A stretch of DNA of 64,000 nucleotides from Cryobacterium psychrophilum (GTDB taxonomy: Bacteria; Actinomycetota; Actinomycetes; Actinomycetales; Microbacteriaceae). The position numbers were made by a program, and so were the translations under genes. The notes under the pieces were generated by a model. The model did no database searches. It saw only the letters and a program-made list of their open reading frames with translations, and had not been told where the DNA came from. Positions within the stretch are counted from its first letter, which is position 1. Each line of letters opens with the position of its first letter. The stretch covers positions 1,612,001 through 1,676,000 of the forward strand of contig NZ_SODI01000001.1 in the NCBI RefSeq assembly GCF_004365915.1. Direction: 5' to 3'. This document shows positions 1 to 7,583 of this stretch, one piece after another.

Positions 1-27
1 AGGCACCCGTCCGCTCCGCACCACCCC

Positions 28-65
28 GACGATGCCCCGGTTGCCGCCGCAACCGGGGCATCGTC
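28..65. terminator. Intergenic hairpin, probable terminator
   Basis: A perfect 17-bp inverted repeat (28-44 and 49-65) with a 4-nt loop lies about 60 bp past the stop of the minus-strand DyP gene. It has no clear T-tract, so termination is inferred from position and stem strength. Confidence 0.6.
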
Positions 66-121
66 GCGTCCGGAGCCAACCAGTCGACGGCGGCAGGCCT
101 CGCTGAACCCCACGGGGCACG

Positions 122-1354
122 CTAGAAGAGAGTGTCACCGATGTAACCGCCCGGGGAGCATCCCGGCGGGATGGCGAACACGGCGGAGCCGATCGGAGTG
201 ATCCACTCGTTGAGCAGGTCGAGGGTGTCGAGGCGCTGCTGGATGGGAACGAATTGCCGGTCCACATCGGCCTGGAACGAGACGAAGAGCAGCCCGGAAT
301 TGGAGATGCCCTCCCCGACACGCACGTCGTCGTAGTTGTAGCCACGCCGCACAATTCGCTCCGCTGGGTTCTCTGACCGGGCACGCCGCAGGTGCGAGTA
401 CTCGGGGATGACCGGGAAGCCAAGCGGCGTCGTGGCCGCGAAATCCGGTTCGTCTCGTTCGTTCGTGCCGGTCAGTGGCGCCCCGTTGGCGAGCGTGCGC
501 CCGACAGCCGATTCGCGACCGGAGCGGTCGAGCTGGTCCCATTTGTCGAGGTCCATGCTGACCCGGCGGAGCACGAAGCCCGTGCCGCCGGTCAGCCACC
601 CGGGGTTCTCGCCGGTCGCCCAGACCAGTTGCTCGAAGTCGTGGGTACCGGGGCCCGCATTCACGGTGCCGTCGACCTGGCCGAACAGGTTGCGCATGGT
701 CGTTCCCGGCTTTTCGGATCCCGGGGCCCGCCGGAACCCCGTCTGCACCCAATGGACGGTGGCAAAGGACCGGAGGTCCTTGAGGAGCATCCGGGTTGCG
801 TGCGCGATTGTCACCGGGTCGTCGGCAGCAACCTGGAGCAGGAGATCGCCGCCGGTCCAGGCCGGGTCGAGCCGGTCGATGCCAAAGGCGGGCAGGGGCC
901 GAAGCCAGCCGGGCGCCTGCCCTCCGGCGCGTGACACCAGGCCCGGCCCGAAGCCGAACGTGATGGTGAGGCGCGCGGGGGTGACCGCCAGTTCGGGCTC
1001 GGAGTCGGCCAGTGCCCCCTCGCCCCGGGTGAGGCGAGCCGCGTCATCGGTCAGGATGCGCATCATCCGTCTGAGCGCTTCCCGGTCGACGTCGGCGCGC
1101 AGGTTCAGCGCGACCAGAGTGGCGTGGCCCTGGGGCGTCGTTTCGATGCCCGCCTGGTGGATGCCGTAGAAGGGCACGATTTGCGTGCCGTTGAGGGGCA
1201 CATCGACGGCTGGCGACAAGGATGTCGCGCCAGCCCTTCCGGCGAGGTCGATACCGATGGCACCGGCCGCGCCGATGCCGGCGGCGGCACCGCCCAGAAG
1301 GAGGTGCCGCCTGCTGAGGCCGCGTGCCGTCGGGGGCTGCTGGCCGGCGGTCAT
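122..1354 (-). CDS. Tat-exported DyP-type heme peroxidase
   Basis: 410 aa. A twin-arginine signal (SRRHLLLGG, residues 14-22) precedes an alanine-rich hydrophobic stretch, so folded export is expected. The family GxxDG motif is at residues 225-229 with catalytic Asp228, and His321 (EYSHLRRA) is the candidate proximal heme ligand. DyP peroxidases oxidise dyes, phenols or metals with H2O2; the EfeB branch works in iron uptake. Here the gene is last in a copper-chaperone operon and its start overlaps the stop of the PCu(A)C gene by 1 nt, which recalls DtpA of Streptomyces lividans, a DyP linked to extracytoplasmic copper trafficking. Family is certain; the copper role is inferred from context. 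Confidence 0.93.
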   Translation of the reverse strand: MTAGQQPPTARGLSRRHLLLGGAAAGIGAAGAIGIDLAGRAGATSLSPAVDVPLNGTQIVPFYGIHQAGIETTPQGHATLVALNLRADVDREALRRMMRILTDDAARLTRGEGALADSEPELAVTPARLTITFGFGPGLVSRAGGQAPGWLRPLPAFGIDRLDPAWTGGDLLLQVAADDPVTIAHATRMLLKDLRSFATVHWVQTGFRRAPGSEKPGTTMRNLFGQVDGTVNAGPGTHDFEQLVWATGENPGWLTGGTGFVLRRVSMDLDKWDQLDRSGRESAVGRTLANGAPLTGTNERDEPDFAATTPLGFPVIPEYSHLRRARSENPAERIVRRGYNYDDVRVGEGISNSGLLFVSFQADVDRQFVPIQQRLDTLDLLNEWITPIGSAVFAIPPGCSPGGYIGDTLF

Positions 1355-1902
1355 TACTCCGTGTCCATGTTCATCTCGCCCGTGTACGTTTCGTTGGCGC
1401 CGGAGAAGTCCTTGGCCGCTGCGGTGAACTCAGACGCGGAGCCGTCGGAGAGGGTCAACGTGACGGTAATCTCGTCACCGGCGTTGATCGGCCCCGTCAA
1501 CGCCATGAACATGATGTGATTGCCGCCGGGGGCGAGCGTGAGGGAGCCGCCGGCCGGCACGACGAAACCGGTCTGCTTTTTCTGCATCACCATGTCCCCC
1601 GCGTCGTTGACGACGGTCTCGTGCAACTCCAGCATGCCCGCCGCCGGGGATTCGGCTGACACGACGGTCACGACGGTCGTGCCTGAGTTTTCGAGAATGC
1701 CGAAGGCGGCGGACATGCCCGTATCGGCGGCCTTCACCCAGGCATCCGTGACATTCAGTGCGTCTGCGGCCACGGCCTCGGCCGGCGTCGAGGCCGGGGC
1801 CGCGGCACTGCCGGCGCCAGCGCAGCCGGTGAGGGCGAGGATCAGGACGACGGCGCCAACGGCAAGTCGACCGGTGATGGTGGTGGTGGTGGTCTTGTTC
1901 AT
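1354..1902 (-). CDS. PCu(A)C-type copper chaperone lipoprotein
   Basis: 182 aa. A type II signal with lipobox LTGC near residue 26 suggests a membrane-anchored extracytoplasmic lipoprotein. The Cu(I)-binding pattern of the family is visible: a His in MLELHE, Met residues in DMVMQ, and a C-terminal HIMFM (HxM). These proteins carry Cu(I) to oxidase or other cuproenzyme sites. It sits between copC and the DyP gene, like ECuC in streptomycetes. The stop overlaps the DyP start, so the two are probably translationally coupled. Confidence 0.92.
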   Translation of the reverse strand: MNKTTTTTITGRLAVGAVVLILALTGCAGAGSAAAPASTPAEAVAADALNVTDAWVKAADTGMSAAFGILENSGTTVVTVVSAESPAAGMLELHETVVNDAGDMVMQKKQTGFVVPAGGSLTLAPGGNHIMFMALTGPINAGDEITVTLTLSDGSASEFTAAAKDFSGANETYTGEMNMDTE

Positions 1903-1981
1903 GGGGAGTACTCCTGGGTTGCGTGGTGATGTTCGTGGCGGTGTGCGGGCGCGGGCGCGGTGGTGCCGAGCCTGCTGAGAC

Positions 1982-2590
1982 TCAGGTTCGGCGACGACGC
2001 GCCCGCTTCCGGACCAGAAGCGAGACGAGCGCGAAGAGCACGATCCCGATCAGGGCGCCGCTGACGCCCACGACTACGATCGGGATTCCACCGTCGGGAG
2101 CGGTGGCCGCAGCCGCGCGAACCTCGGCGGTGGCGTCGGCGTTGGCCGGCATCGATGGCGATGTCGATCGCGACACTGGCGGGGCGGAAGCCGTCGGCGC
2201 GAGCACCCCGACCGAGAAGGCGAAGACCCCGGAGATCGGGTGCCCGTCGACCGAGACGACCCGCCAGCGCACCTGGTAGGCGCCGTCGGGCAGTCCAGGC
2301 TTGAGGGCCTGGGTAGCCTCAGCTCCGTCGAGCCGCGCTGTTCCGTCTGCCCAGTCCGTGCCGCGGCTGTCGACGACGAGGACGATTGCGCCGATGCTCA
2401 GCACGTCCTCTGTAAAACGCAGGCTCACCTCTGTCGGCGCCTCCATGACCTGCTGTTTGTCTTCGGGGGTCGTCGACGAGATCTGGTCATGGGCGCTCGC
2501 CGGCACCGTGGAAGTCACGACGACAGCAAGTGCGAGGGCGACAGCCGCGAGGGCGCCGCCGGCCCAGCGGGATCGTTTCGGGTCGGACAT
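1982..2590 (-). CDS. copC: CopC-domain copper resistance protein with C-terminal membrane anchor
   Basis: 202 aa. A signal peptide ends at SAHD, which leaves His as the first mature residue, as in CopC where the N-terminal amine and His bind Cu(II). A second conserved His lies in the DGHPISG motif near residue 118. A low-complexity linker leads to a single C-terminal TM helix (about 172-192) and an Arg-rich tail. It is the first gene of the CopC/PCu(A)C/DyP run. No CopD permease domain is fused, but the preceding membrane-protein gene could partner it. Confidence 0.93.
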   Translation of the reverse strand: MSDPKRSRWAGGALAAVALALAVVVTSTVPASAHDQISSTTPEDKQQVMEAPTEVSLRFTEDVLSIGAIVLVVDSRGTDWADGTARLDGAEATQALKPGLPDGAYQVRWRVVSVDGHPISGVFAFSVGVLAPTASAPPVSRSTSPSMPANADATAEVRAAAATAPDGGIPIVVVGVSGALIGIVLFALVSLLVRKRARRRRT

Positions 2591-2699
2591 GGATTAGCCT
2601 CCGGGGTCAGCGTTGCGAGCGGCTCGCAAACCGTCATGCGGGGTCGGAGCTGCCGCGGCGCGGGCACCGGGGCGCTCCGAAAGAAGGCCAGAAGCCCAG

Positions 2700-2726
2700 A
2701 AAGGTCAGAAAGGTCAGAAAGGTCAG
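2700..2726. repeat. Three tandem copies of a 9-bp unit
   Basis: The unit AAAGGTCAG occurs three times in a row and runs into the stop codon of the minus-strand membrane-protein gene, whose TGA is inside the third copy. Copy-number change here would mostly affect the intergenic stretch. Confidence 0.85.
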
Positions 2727-3355
2727 AAGACGATTCGAATGACCGGCGGACCACGACGGGTCAGGCATGACCGCAAGACCGCTAACGGAGACGGCACAAA
2801 CGCATCGGCCGCGACCAGGGGAGCCGGCACGGCATGAACGAAAACCGGCACGAGGTCGCGGGTACCGCGAAGCACGACGGCGAGGCCCGAAGCCGCGAGA
2901 TCGACGAGGAACCAGAACGCTCTCTCGCCGCGGTGCAGGGCAACGATCGTGAGGACTGCGGCAACACCGTGGGCGGCCCACATCCAGGCGTCGGTACCCG
3001 ACGTCCCGGCCACGGACATCCCCATGGAGTCGACGGCGGCCGCGGTTCCCGGTGAGATCGACACGGGACCGTGATGGCCGGAACCGGTCAGGATCGGTGA
3101 CGTGGCGCCGCTGCCAAGTCCGAACAATGCATGGAGGGCGATCTGGCTGACGGCCACGGAGGCTGAAGACCGCAGCAGGGAGAGGGTCTTTCCCGCCAAC
3201 GCGACGCAGACCATGCCAGAAAACGCCAGGGCGAGGGAGATACTCACCGGCGCCGGCGCCGCGCCACCGGCCACGACGTGGGAGAAGGCCGCGACGAACA
3301 CGGCGAAAGACGCCGTGATCCAGCCACGGACGAACCTTCCCCACCGTGACGACAT
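2723..3355 (-). CDS. Multi-spanning membrane protein of unknown function beside copC
   Basis: 210 aa from ATG at 3355, chosen because a good ribosome site (GGGAG) lies 5 nt upstream; an in-frame start at 3409 has none. Several hydrophobic segments are visible (about 12-32, 38-57, 65-85, 125-145, 150-185), so this is an integral membrane protein. The sequence is not recognised. Position upstream of copC on the same strand suggests a role in copper or heme metabolism, possibly the CopD-like partner, but no CopD signature could be confirmed. Confidence 0.7.
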   Translation of the reverse strand: MSSRWGRFVRGWITASFAVFVAAFSHVVAGGAAPAPVSISLALAFSGMVCVALAGKTLSLLRSSASVAVSQIALHALFGLGSGATSPILTGSGHHGPVSISPGTAAAVDSMGMSVAGTSGTDAWMWAAHGVAAVLTIVALHRGERAFWFLVDLAASGLAVVLRGTRDLVPVFVHAVPAPLVAADAFVPSPLAVLRSCLTRRGPPVIRIVF

Positions 3356-3449
3356 GCGATCTCCCGAACGACGATTCTTCTCCGCTTGGAGAATTACTAT
3401 CTCTGACAACCTTATCGAGTCGAGCTTCCGAGGGCGATGATCTGCCCGG

Positions 3450-4214
3450 TTAGCCGATCAGCGCCTGCACAGCCACATAGACCGCGACGCCGAGCACCAG
3501 GACAGCGAAGCCCCGCTTGAGGACCTTGTCGGACAGGCCTCGGCCGAGCCGGCCCGCCACGAGGGACGCGGCCATGGCAGATACCGCGAATGCGCCGGTG
3601 ACCGCCCAGTCGATCTGAACGGTGCCGAGGTGCGCGGTGAATCCGGCGACAGAATTGATGACGATAATGACCAACGAGGTGCCCACCGTCACACTCATTG
3701 GCAGGCCGAGGACCAGCGTGAGCGCGGGCACGATGAGGAATCCCCCACCGACGCCGAGCAGACCGGTGAGAAAGCCGACGACCGCACCGGTGGCCAGCGC
3801 CCTGGGTAGGCAGCTGCGCCAGTTGATGCCTCCACCGGGGAGCGCGCAGGGACCACCCACCGACCTGGTCGGCAGGAACATCCGCACGCCAGCGATGACC
3901 ATGATCACGGCGAAGGCCCCGAGGAGCAACCGCGGGTCGAGCATCCGGTTGACCATCGTGCCCAGATAGGCGGTGGCCACGCCGGCCGCGCCCACGATGA
4001 GGGCGAGGCGCCAGTTCACGCCGCGGCGAAGCCGAGGGATCACCGCAACGGCGGAGGCCGCTCCCACCACGATCAGGGAGGTCGGGATCGCCTCGGACAA
4101 CGGCAAACCCACGCCGTAGACGAGGGCGGGGACGGCGAGAATTGACCCGCCCCCGCCGACCAGGCCCAGCAATGCCCCGACGATCAGCCCCAGGACGAGG
4201 GCAGTGATGATCAC
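3450..4214 (-). CDS. TauE/SafE-family sulfite/organosulfur exporter
   Basis: 254 aa from GTG at 4214, which overlaps the rhodanese stop (GTGA) and so is probably translationally coupled. It has about eight TM helices in two halves, each with the glycine-rich family motif (LLGLVGGGGSILAVPAL near the N terminus and LLGVGGGFLIVPAL in the middle). TauE proteins export sulfite, thiosulfate or sulfonates; in Staphylococcus aureus tauE belongs to the cst persulfide-detoxification operon. As last gene after a rhodanese it probably removes oxidised sulfur made by the upstream enzymes (inference). Confidence 0.92.
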   Translation of the reverse strand: MIITALVLGLIVGALLGLVGGGGSILAVPALVYGVGLPLSEAIPTSLIVVGAASAVAVIPRLRRGVNWRLALIVGAAGVATAYLGTMVNRMLDPRLLLGAFAVIMVIAGVRMFLPTRSVGGPCALPGGGINWRSCLPRALATGAVVGFLTGLLGVGGGFLIVPALTLVLGLPMSVTVGTSLVIIVINSVAGFTAHLGTVQIDWAVTGAFAVSAMAASLVAGRLGRGLSDKVLKRGFAVLVLGVAVYVAVQALIG

Positions 4215-4522
4215 GGAGTCTGGGTGAAGACCGTCGGGAGTCCCTCCACAGCCCACTCGAGCATGCCACCCGTCATCGTGTGTGCGTCAAACCCGGCGGC
4301 GGACAGGTGCTCCGCGGCGTTGGCACTTCGGCGCCCACTGCGGCACACCAGGATGACCGGTCGAGTCGAATCCAGGGCCGCGTGGCTTTCCGGGATCATG
4401 CCCAGCGGAATGTGCACGGCACCGGGAATCATGCCGTCGACCAGCTCCGCGGCCTCTCGAACGTCGACGATCTGGGCTTCGTCCAGTCGGGTCGATACTT
4501 GCTGGGGGGTGATTTCCATCAT
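4211..4522 (-). CDS. Single-domain rhodanese (sulfurtransferase)
   Basis: 103 aa. This is one complete rhodanese domain with the active-site loop CRSGRRS, whose Cys carries the persulfide, preceded by VILV. The start at 4522 (ATG ATG) overlaps the stop of the Ni/Co permease gene in an ATGA arrangement, and the stop overlaps the TauE start. It probably moves persulfide sulfur in the cytoplasm between the metallo-beta-lactamase enzyme and thiol acceptors. Confidence 0.93.
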   Translation of the reverse strand: MMEITPQQVSTRLDEAQIVDVREAAELVDGMIPGAVHIPLGMIPESHAALDSTRPVILVCRSGRRSANAAEHLSAAGFDAHTMTGGMLEWAVEGLPTVFTQTP

Positions 4523-5583
4523 GAGTGTCTTTCTTGTGCGGTGTTGGGGCGGAATCTCCACCACAGGACTGCGGAGAGCCAGATCATCGCAAAAACGCCG
4601 ATCAGGAACACTCCAAGGAAGTTGAGGTCGACGGCTGCGAACACATCGAGGGTCCTGCCGCCGATCCCGAGGTCGGTGAGCATGGACATGAGGCCCATCC
4701 CGCCGACCAGGAAGGCAACGAAAACGGATACCCCGGTCACGATCAGGTTGTAGTAGACCTTTCGCAGCGGGTCGGCGGATGCCCATCGGTAGACGTGGTT
4801 CATCAGGATTCCGTCTGCGCTGTCGAACAGGGTCATCCCGGCCATGAAGACGACCGGGAGAACCATCGCCGCGTACCAGGGAAGGCCTGGCGTGAGCACT
4901 CCCGCGAAGACAAAGAGGCTGACCGATACGGCCGTGTCCAGACCGAGGCCGAAGAGCACTCCGATCGGGAACATCTTCCAGGGGGTGTCCACGAGCCGGG
5001 ACATGGGCCGAAGGATCTTGTTGATCAGCCCCCGATTGTCGAGGTGCCCGTCTAATTCGCTTTGCACAAACCGCCCCGAGCGAACGTCTCGAAGGACCTG
5101 TCGCAGACCTTTCAGGGAGGACAGGTTGAGCGCTCCCATCAGGATCAGGAACGCGCCGGAGATGGCGGCACCCCATACGCCGGTGATCTGCCTGAGGGCG
5201 GAGCCTTCGTCAGCGAGGCTGCCGGCGAAGGCGTTGATGCCCACGATCAGCAGTACCACGGAGATCAGGACGACGGTGGAATGCCCCAGGGCGAACCAGA
5301 ACCCCACGGACACCGGACGCCGTCCACCGGCAACCAGACGGCGGGTGGTGTTGTCGATCGCGACGATGTGGTCGGCATCGAAGGCGTGCCGAACCCCGAG
5401 CAGATAGGCGCTGACTGCCAATCCGAGCAGAACCGCCGTGTTGCCGCCCGACCGGGCCAGGTTCGGCAGAACCAACAGGAACAGCGTTCCCCATCCAATT
5501 AGGTGGAGGGCAACCACGGCCGCACCCATGCCGAGAAGACTGCGCTTCTCGGCGGGGTGGAAAGCCATTCGGAGCACCGTCAC
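4519..5583 (-). CDS. HoxN/NixA-family nickel/cobalt permease
   Basis: About 354 aa. It contains the family signature RHAFDADHIVAIDN (HX4DH) in an early TM helix and about eight TM segments. The start is uncertain: GTG at 5583 has an AAAGG site 7 nt upstream; 5610 (GTG) and 5568 (ATG) are alternatives. It is translationally coupled to the rhodanese and lies between sulfur genes. That is unusual, because these permeases normally sit with urease, hydrogenase or cobalamin genes, none of which is here. Its presence in a CstR-like regulon suggests metal demand linked to sulfide stress (inference). Confidence 0.9.
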   Translation of the reverse strand: MTVLRMAFHPAEKRSLLGMGAAVVALHLIGWGTLFLLVLPNLARSGGNTAVLLGLAVSAYLLGVRHAFDADHIVAIDNTTRRLVAGGRRPVSVGFWFALGHSTVVLISVVLLIVGINAFAGSLADEGSALRQITGVWGAAISGAFLILMGALNLSSLKGLRQVLRDVRSGRFVQSELDGHLDNRGLINKILRPMSRLVDTPWKMFPIGVLFGLGLDTAVSVSLFVFAGVLTPGLPWYAAMVLPVVFMAGMTLFDSADGILMNHVYRWASADPLRKVYYNLIVTGVSVFVAFLVGGMGLMSMLTDLGIGGRTLDVFAAVDLNFLGVFLIGVFAMIWLSAVLWWRFRPNTAQERHS

Positions 5584-5662
5584 AGTGTTGCCTTTCACAA
5601 AGTCGGCCACGTGGGTCGTGCGTCGGGTGCGAGCCGCAGCGCCGCCCCCAACGAGCGGATTC

Positions 5663-7024
5663 CTAGACGGTCAGCTCGGCCATCGATACTCCGGCAGTTG
5701 CCGCCTCGTCGAAGTTCGCGTCGACGTGAACGACGTCCCGTCCGGTGCGCTGCAAGAGGCTGGCGGCGACCCCGGCACGGTAGCCGGAACCGCAGTGTAC
5801 CCAGACCTTGCCCGCGGGGATCTCGTCCGTGCGGGAGAGGATCTCGTGCAGGGGCACGTTCACGGCGCCGAGCAGGTGGGATGCGGCGTACTCGTCGGTG
5901 CGCCGCGTGTCCAGGAGCACGTCGTCCGCAGCGCGGCCCTCAAGCAGCCCTTCCCAGCCCACGCGGGGGTAGGAGGCGACGGGGGCATCCGGAGCCACGG
6001 CGTGCGGCTCGGTGCCGATGGCGGCATCCGGTGAGTCGATGCCGATCCGGGACAGGTCCCGAATCGCGTCCTCGACGTCGGCGTGCTCTCCAACGAGGGT
6101 GAGCTTGTCGCTCCAGGGCAGGACCCAGCCGAGGTACGTGGTGAAGTTGGACCCGTTGCCGTATTCAAAGCTCACAGCGCCCTGGAGGTGGTTACTGGAG
6201 AAGGCCACGCGGTTGCGAAGGTCGACCACCCATTCGCCGTCAGCCAGCCTGCGGGTGAGCTCGGCGGCATCCAGCGACTCGGGCACCTGCAGGTTCGCGG
6301 GGCCGGGGCCCTGGGCGTTGGCGGGTGCCATGTGCGCGTAGTACGACGGGTAAGCCGTGAGGTTGGCGATGAGGTCGCGAACGAAGTGCTCCTCATCGGC
6401 ATCAGTCAGGGCGTGGTTCGCCGTGAGCTGTTCGCCCATGGTCGATGAGCCGGCACCGGTGGCGGGGCCACTGGAGCAGAACGAGCCAAACCCATGAGTC
6501 GGGAAGAGCTCAGCGTCGTGCTCGGCTTCATGTACGAGCCGGCGGGCCGAGGCGTACTGGTCGTGGGTGAGTCCGACCGTGTCGGAGGCGGCAACCAGGT
6601 CGGTGCGTCCAACGGACCCGAAGAGCAGGCTTCCGCCGGAGAACACGGCCTCGGTGGTGCCATCGCTGGCGATGTAGGAGAGGTGGGTGTGGGTGTGCCC
6701 CGGGGTGGCGACCACGGTGACGCTGAAGTTGCCGATCTGGATGACCTGGCCGTCCGTGACCGGCTCCCGGTCGAACTTCACGGGGTCAGCGGCGTTGACC
6801 AGATACTTCGCGCCATGCGCCCTGGCAAGATCGTAACCACCGGTCACATAGTCATTGTGCAGGTGGGTCTCTGCGACGTGGGTGATCACGACCCCTGCTT
6901 CGCGGGCGGCGGCGTCCACACGGTCGGTGTCGCGTTGCGGGTCGATGACCAGCGCAACAGCGCCGTCATGCACCAGGTAGCTGCGGTCTCCCAGTTGCGG
7001 GGTTTCGATAACGATGACGTCCAT
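5663..7024 (-). CDS. CstB-like persulfide dioxygenase-rhodanese fusion
   Basis: 453 aa from ATG at 7024, with GGAGGA about 9 nt upstream. Residues 1 to about 235 form a metallo-beta-lactamase fold with metal motif THLHNDY and TPGHTHTH, as in ETHE1/persulfide dioxygenases. A degenerate rhodanese domain follows (about 260-350, VVDLRNR, no active Cys seen), then a C-terminal rhodanese with active loop HCGSGYRAG (about 430). The MBL/pseudo-rhodanese/rhodanese order matches staphylococcal CstB, which converts low-molecular-weight persulfides to thiosulfate. A CstR-type palindrome lies 44-66 bp upstream. Enzyme class is secure; exact substrate is inferred. Confidence 0.92.
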   Translation of the reverse strand: MDVIVIETPQLGDRSYLVHDGAVALVIDPQRDTDRVDAAAREAGVVITHVAETHLHNDYVTGGYDLARAHGAKYLVNAADPVKFDREPVTDGQVIQIGNFSVTVVATPGHTHTHLSYIASDGTTEAVFSGGSLLFGSVGRTDLVAASDTVGLTHDQYASARRLVHEAEHDAELFPTHGFGSFCSSGPATGAGSSTMGEQLTANHALTDADEEHFVRDLIANLTAYPSYYAHMAPANAQGPGPANLQVPESLDAAELTRRLADGEWVVDLRNRVAFSSNHLQGAVSFEYGNGSNFTTYLGWVLPWSDKLTLVGEHADVEDAIRDLSRIGIDSPDAAIGTEPHAVAPDAPVASYPRVGWEGLLEGRAADDVLLDTRRTDEYAASHLLGAVNVPLHEILSRTDEIPAGKVWVHCGSGYRAGVAASLLQRTGRDVVHVDANFDEAATAGVSMAELTV

Positions 7025-7067
7025 GGTCAGAAGTCCTCCAAGTCTCAAGCGGATCGTTCTACCCTTC

Positions 7068-7090
7068 AAAATATACCCCCGGGGATATTT
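7068..7090. promoter_or_regulatory. CsoR/CstR-type operator upstream of the cstB-like gene
   Basis: An AT-flanked C-run/G-run dyad (ATACCCCC then GGGGATAT) lies between the cstB-like start at 7024 and the thioredoxin gene. CsoR-family repressors (Cu(I)-responsive CsoR, persulfide-responsive CstR) bind such sites. The sulfur-gene context favours CstR. No repressor gene is adjacent. Confidence 0.7.
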
Positions 7091-7164
7091 AATGGCAAGT
7101 CAGGGCACCCCGCCTGGCACTCGTCTCCACGCGCCGACGAATGCCCCGACGGGTGTTTACAACA

Positions 7165-7180
7165 ATACCCCATAGGGTAT
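7165..7180. promoter_or_regulatory. Second CsoR/CstR-type operator, upstream of thioredoxin
   Basis: ATACCC and GGGTAT form a perfect 6-bp inverted repeat around CATA, 12 nt before the thioredoxin ATG. Together with the site at 7068-7090 it suggests that the two divergent transcription units belong to one persulfide-sensing regulon. Confidence 0.75.
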
Positions 7181-7191
7181 ATTCTGGGTTC

Positions 7192-7560
7192 ATGGCTACC
7201 ATTGACATCACCGAAAAGACATTCGACGCGACCATCACCGACAACAGCATCGTGCTCCTGGACTTCTGGGCCGGCTGGTGCGCACCCTGCCGCATGTTCG
7301 CGCCGACCTTCACCGCGGCTTCGGAGAAGCACCCGGAGATCGTCTTCGCCAAGGTCGACACCGAGGCAGAACAGGGGCTGGCCGCTGCGGCCGGCATCAG
7401 TTCCATTCCCACCCTGATGGCATTCCGGGACAAGGTTCTCGTATTCTCCCAGCCCGGAGCGCTCAACGCCTCGTCCTTGGACGAGGTGATCGCCGGCGTG
7501 CAGAACCTGGACATGGCGGCCGTGCACGCCAGCATCGCCGCCCAGCAAGCCTCCGCCTGA
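7192..7560 (+). CDS. Thioredoxin
   Basis: 122 aa from ATG at 7192; an upstream in-frame ATG at 7141 would place the operator inside the gene, so it was rejected. It has the canonical active site FWAGWCAPCRM near residue 30 and the cis-Pro segment SIPT near residue 75. It reduces disulfides and persulfides. Divergence from the cstB-like gene across two CstR-type operators suggests that it regenerates thiols after persulfide attack. The MFS gene begins 24 nt downstream. Confidence 0.95.
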   Translation: MATIDITEKTFDATITDNSIVLLDFWAGWCAPCRMFAPTFTAASEKHPEIVFAKVDTEAEQGLAAAAGISSIPTLMAFRDKVLVFSQPGALNASSLDEVIAGVQNLDMAAVHASIAAQQASA

Positions 7561-7583
7561 CCGGTCGAACGCCAGGCATCACG

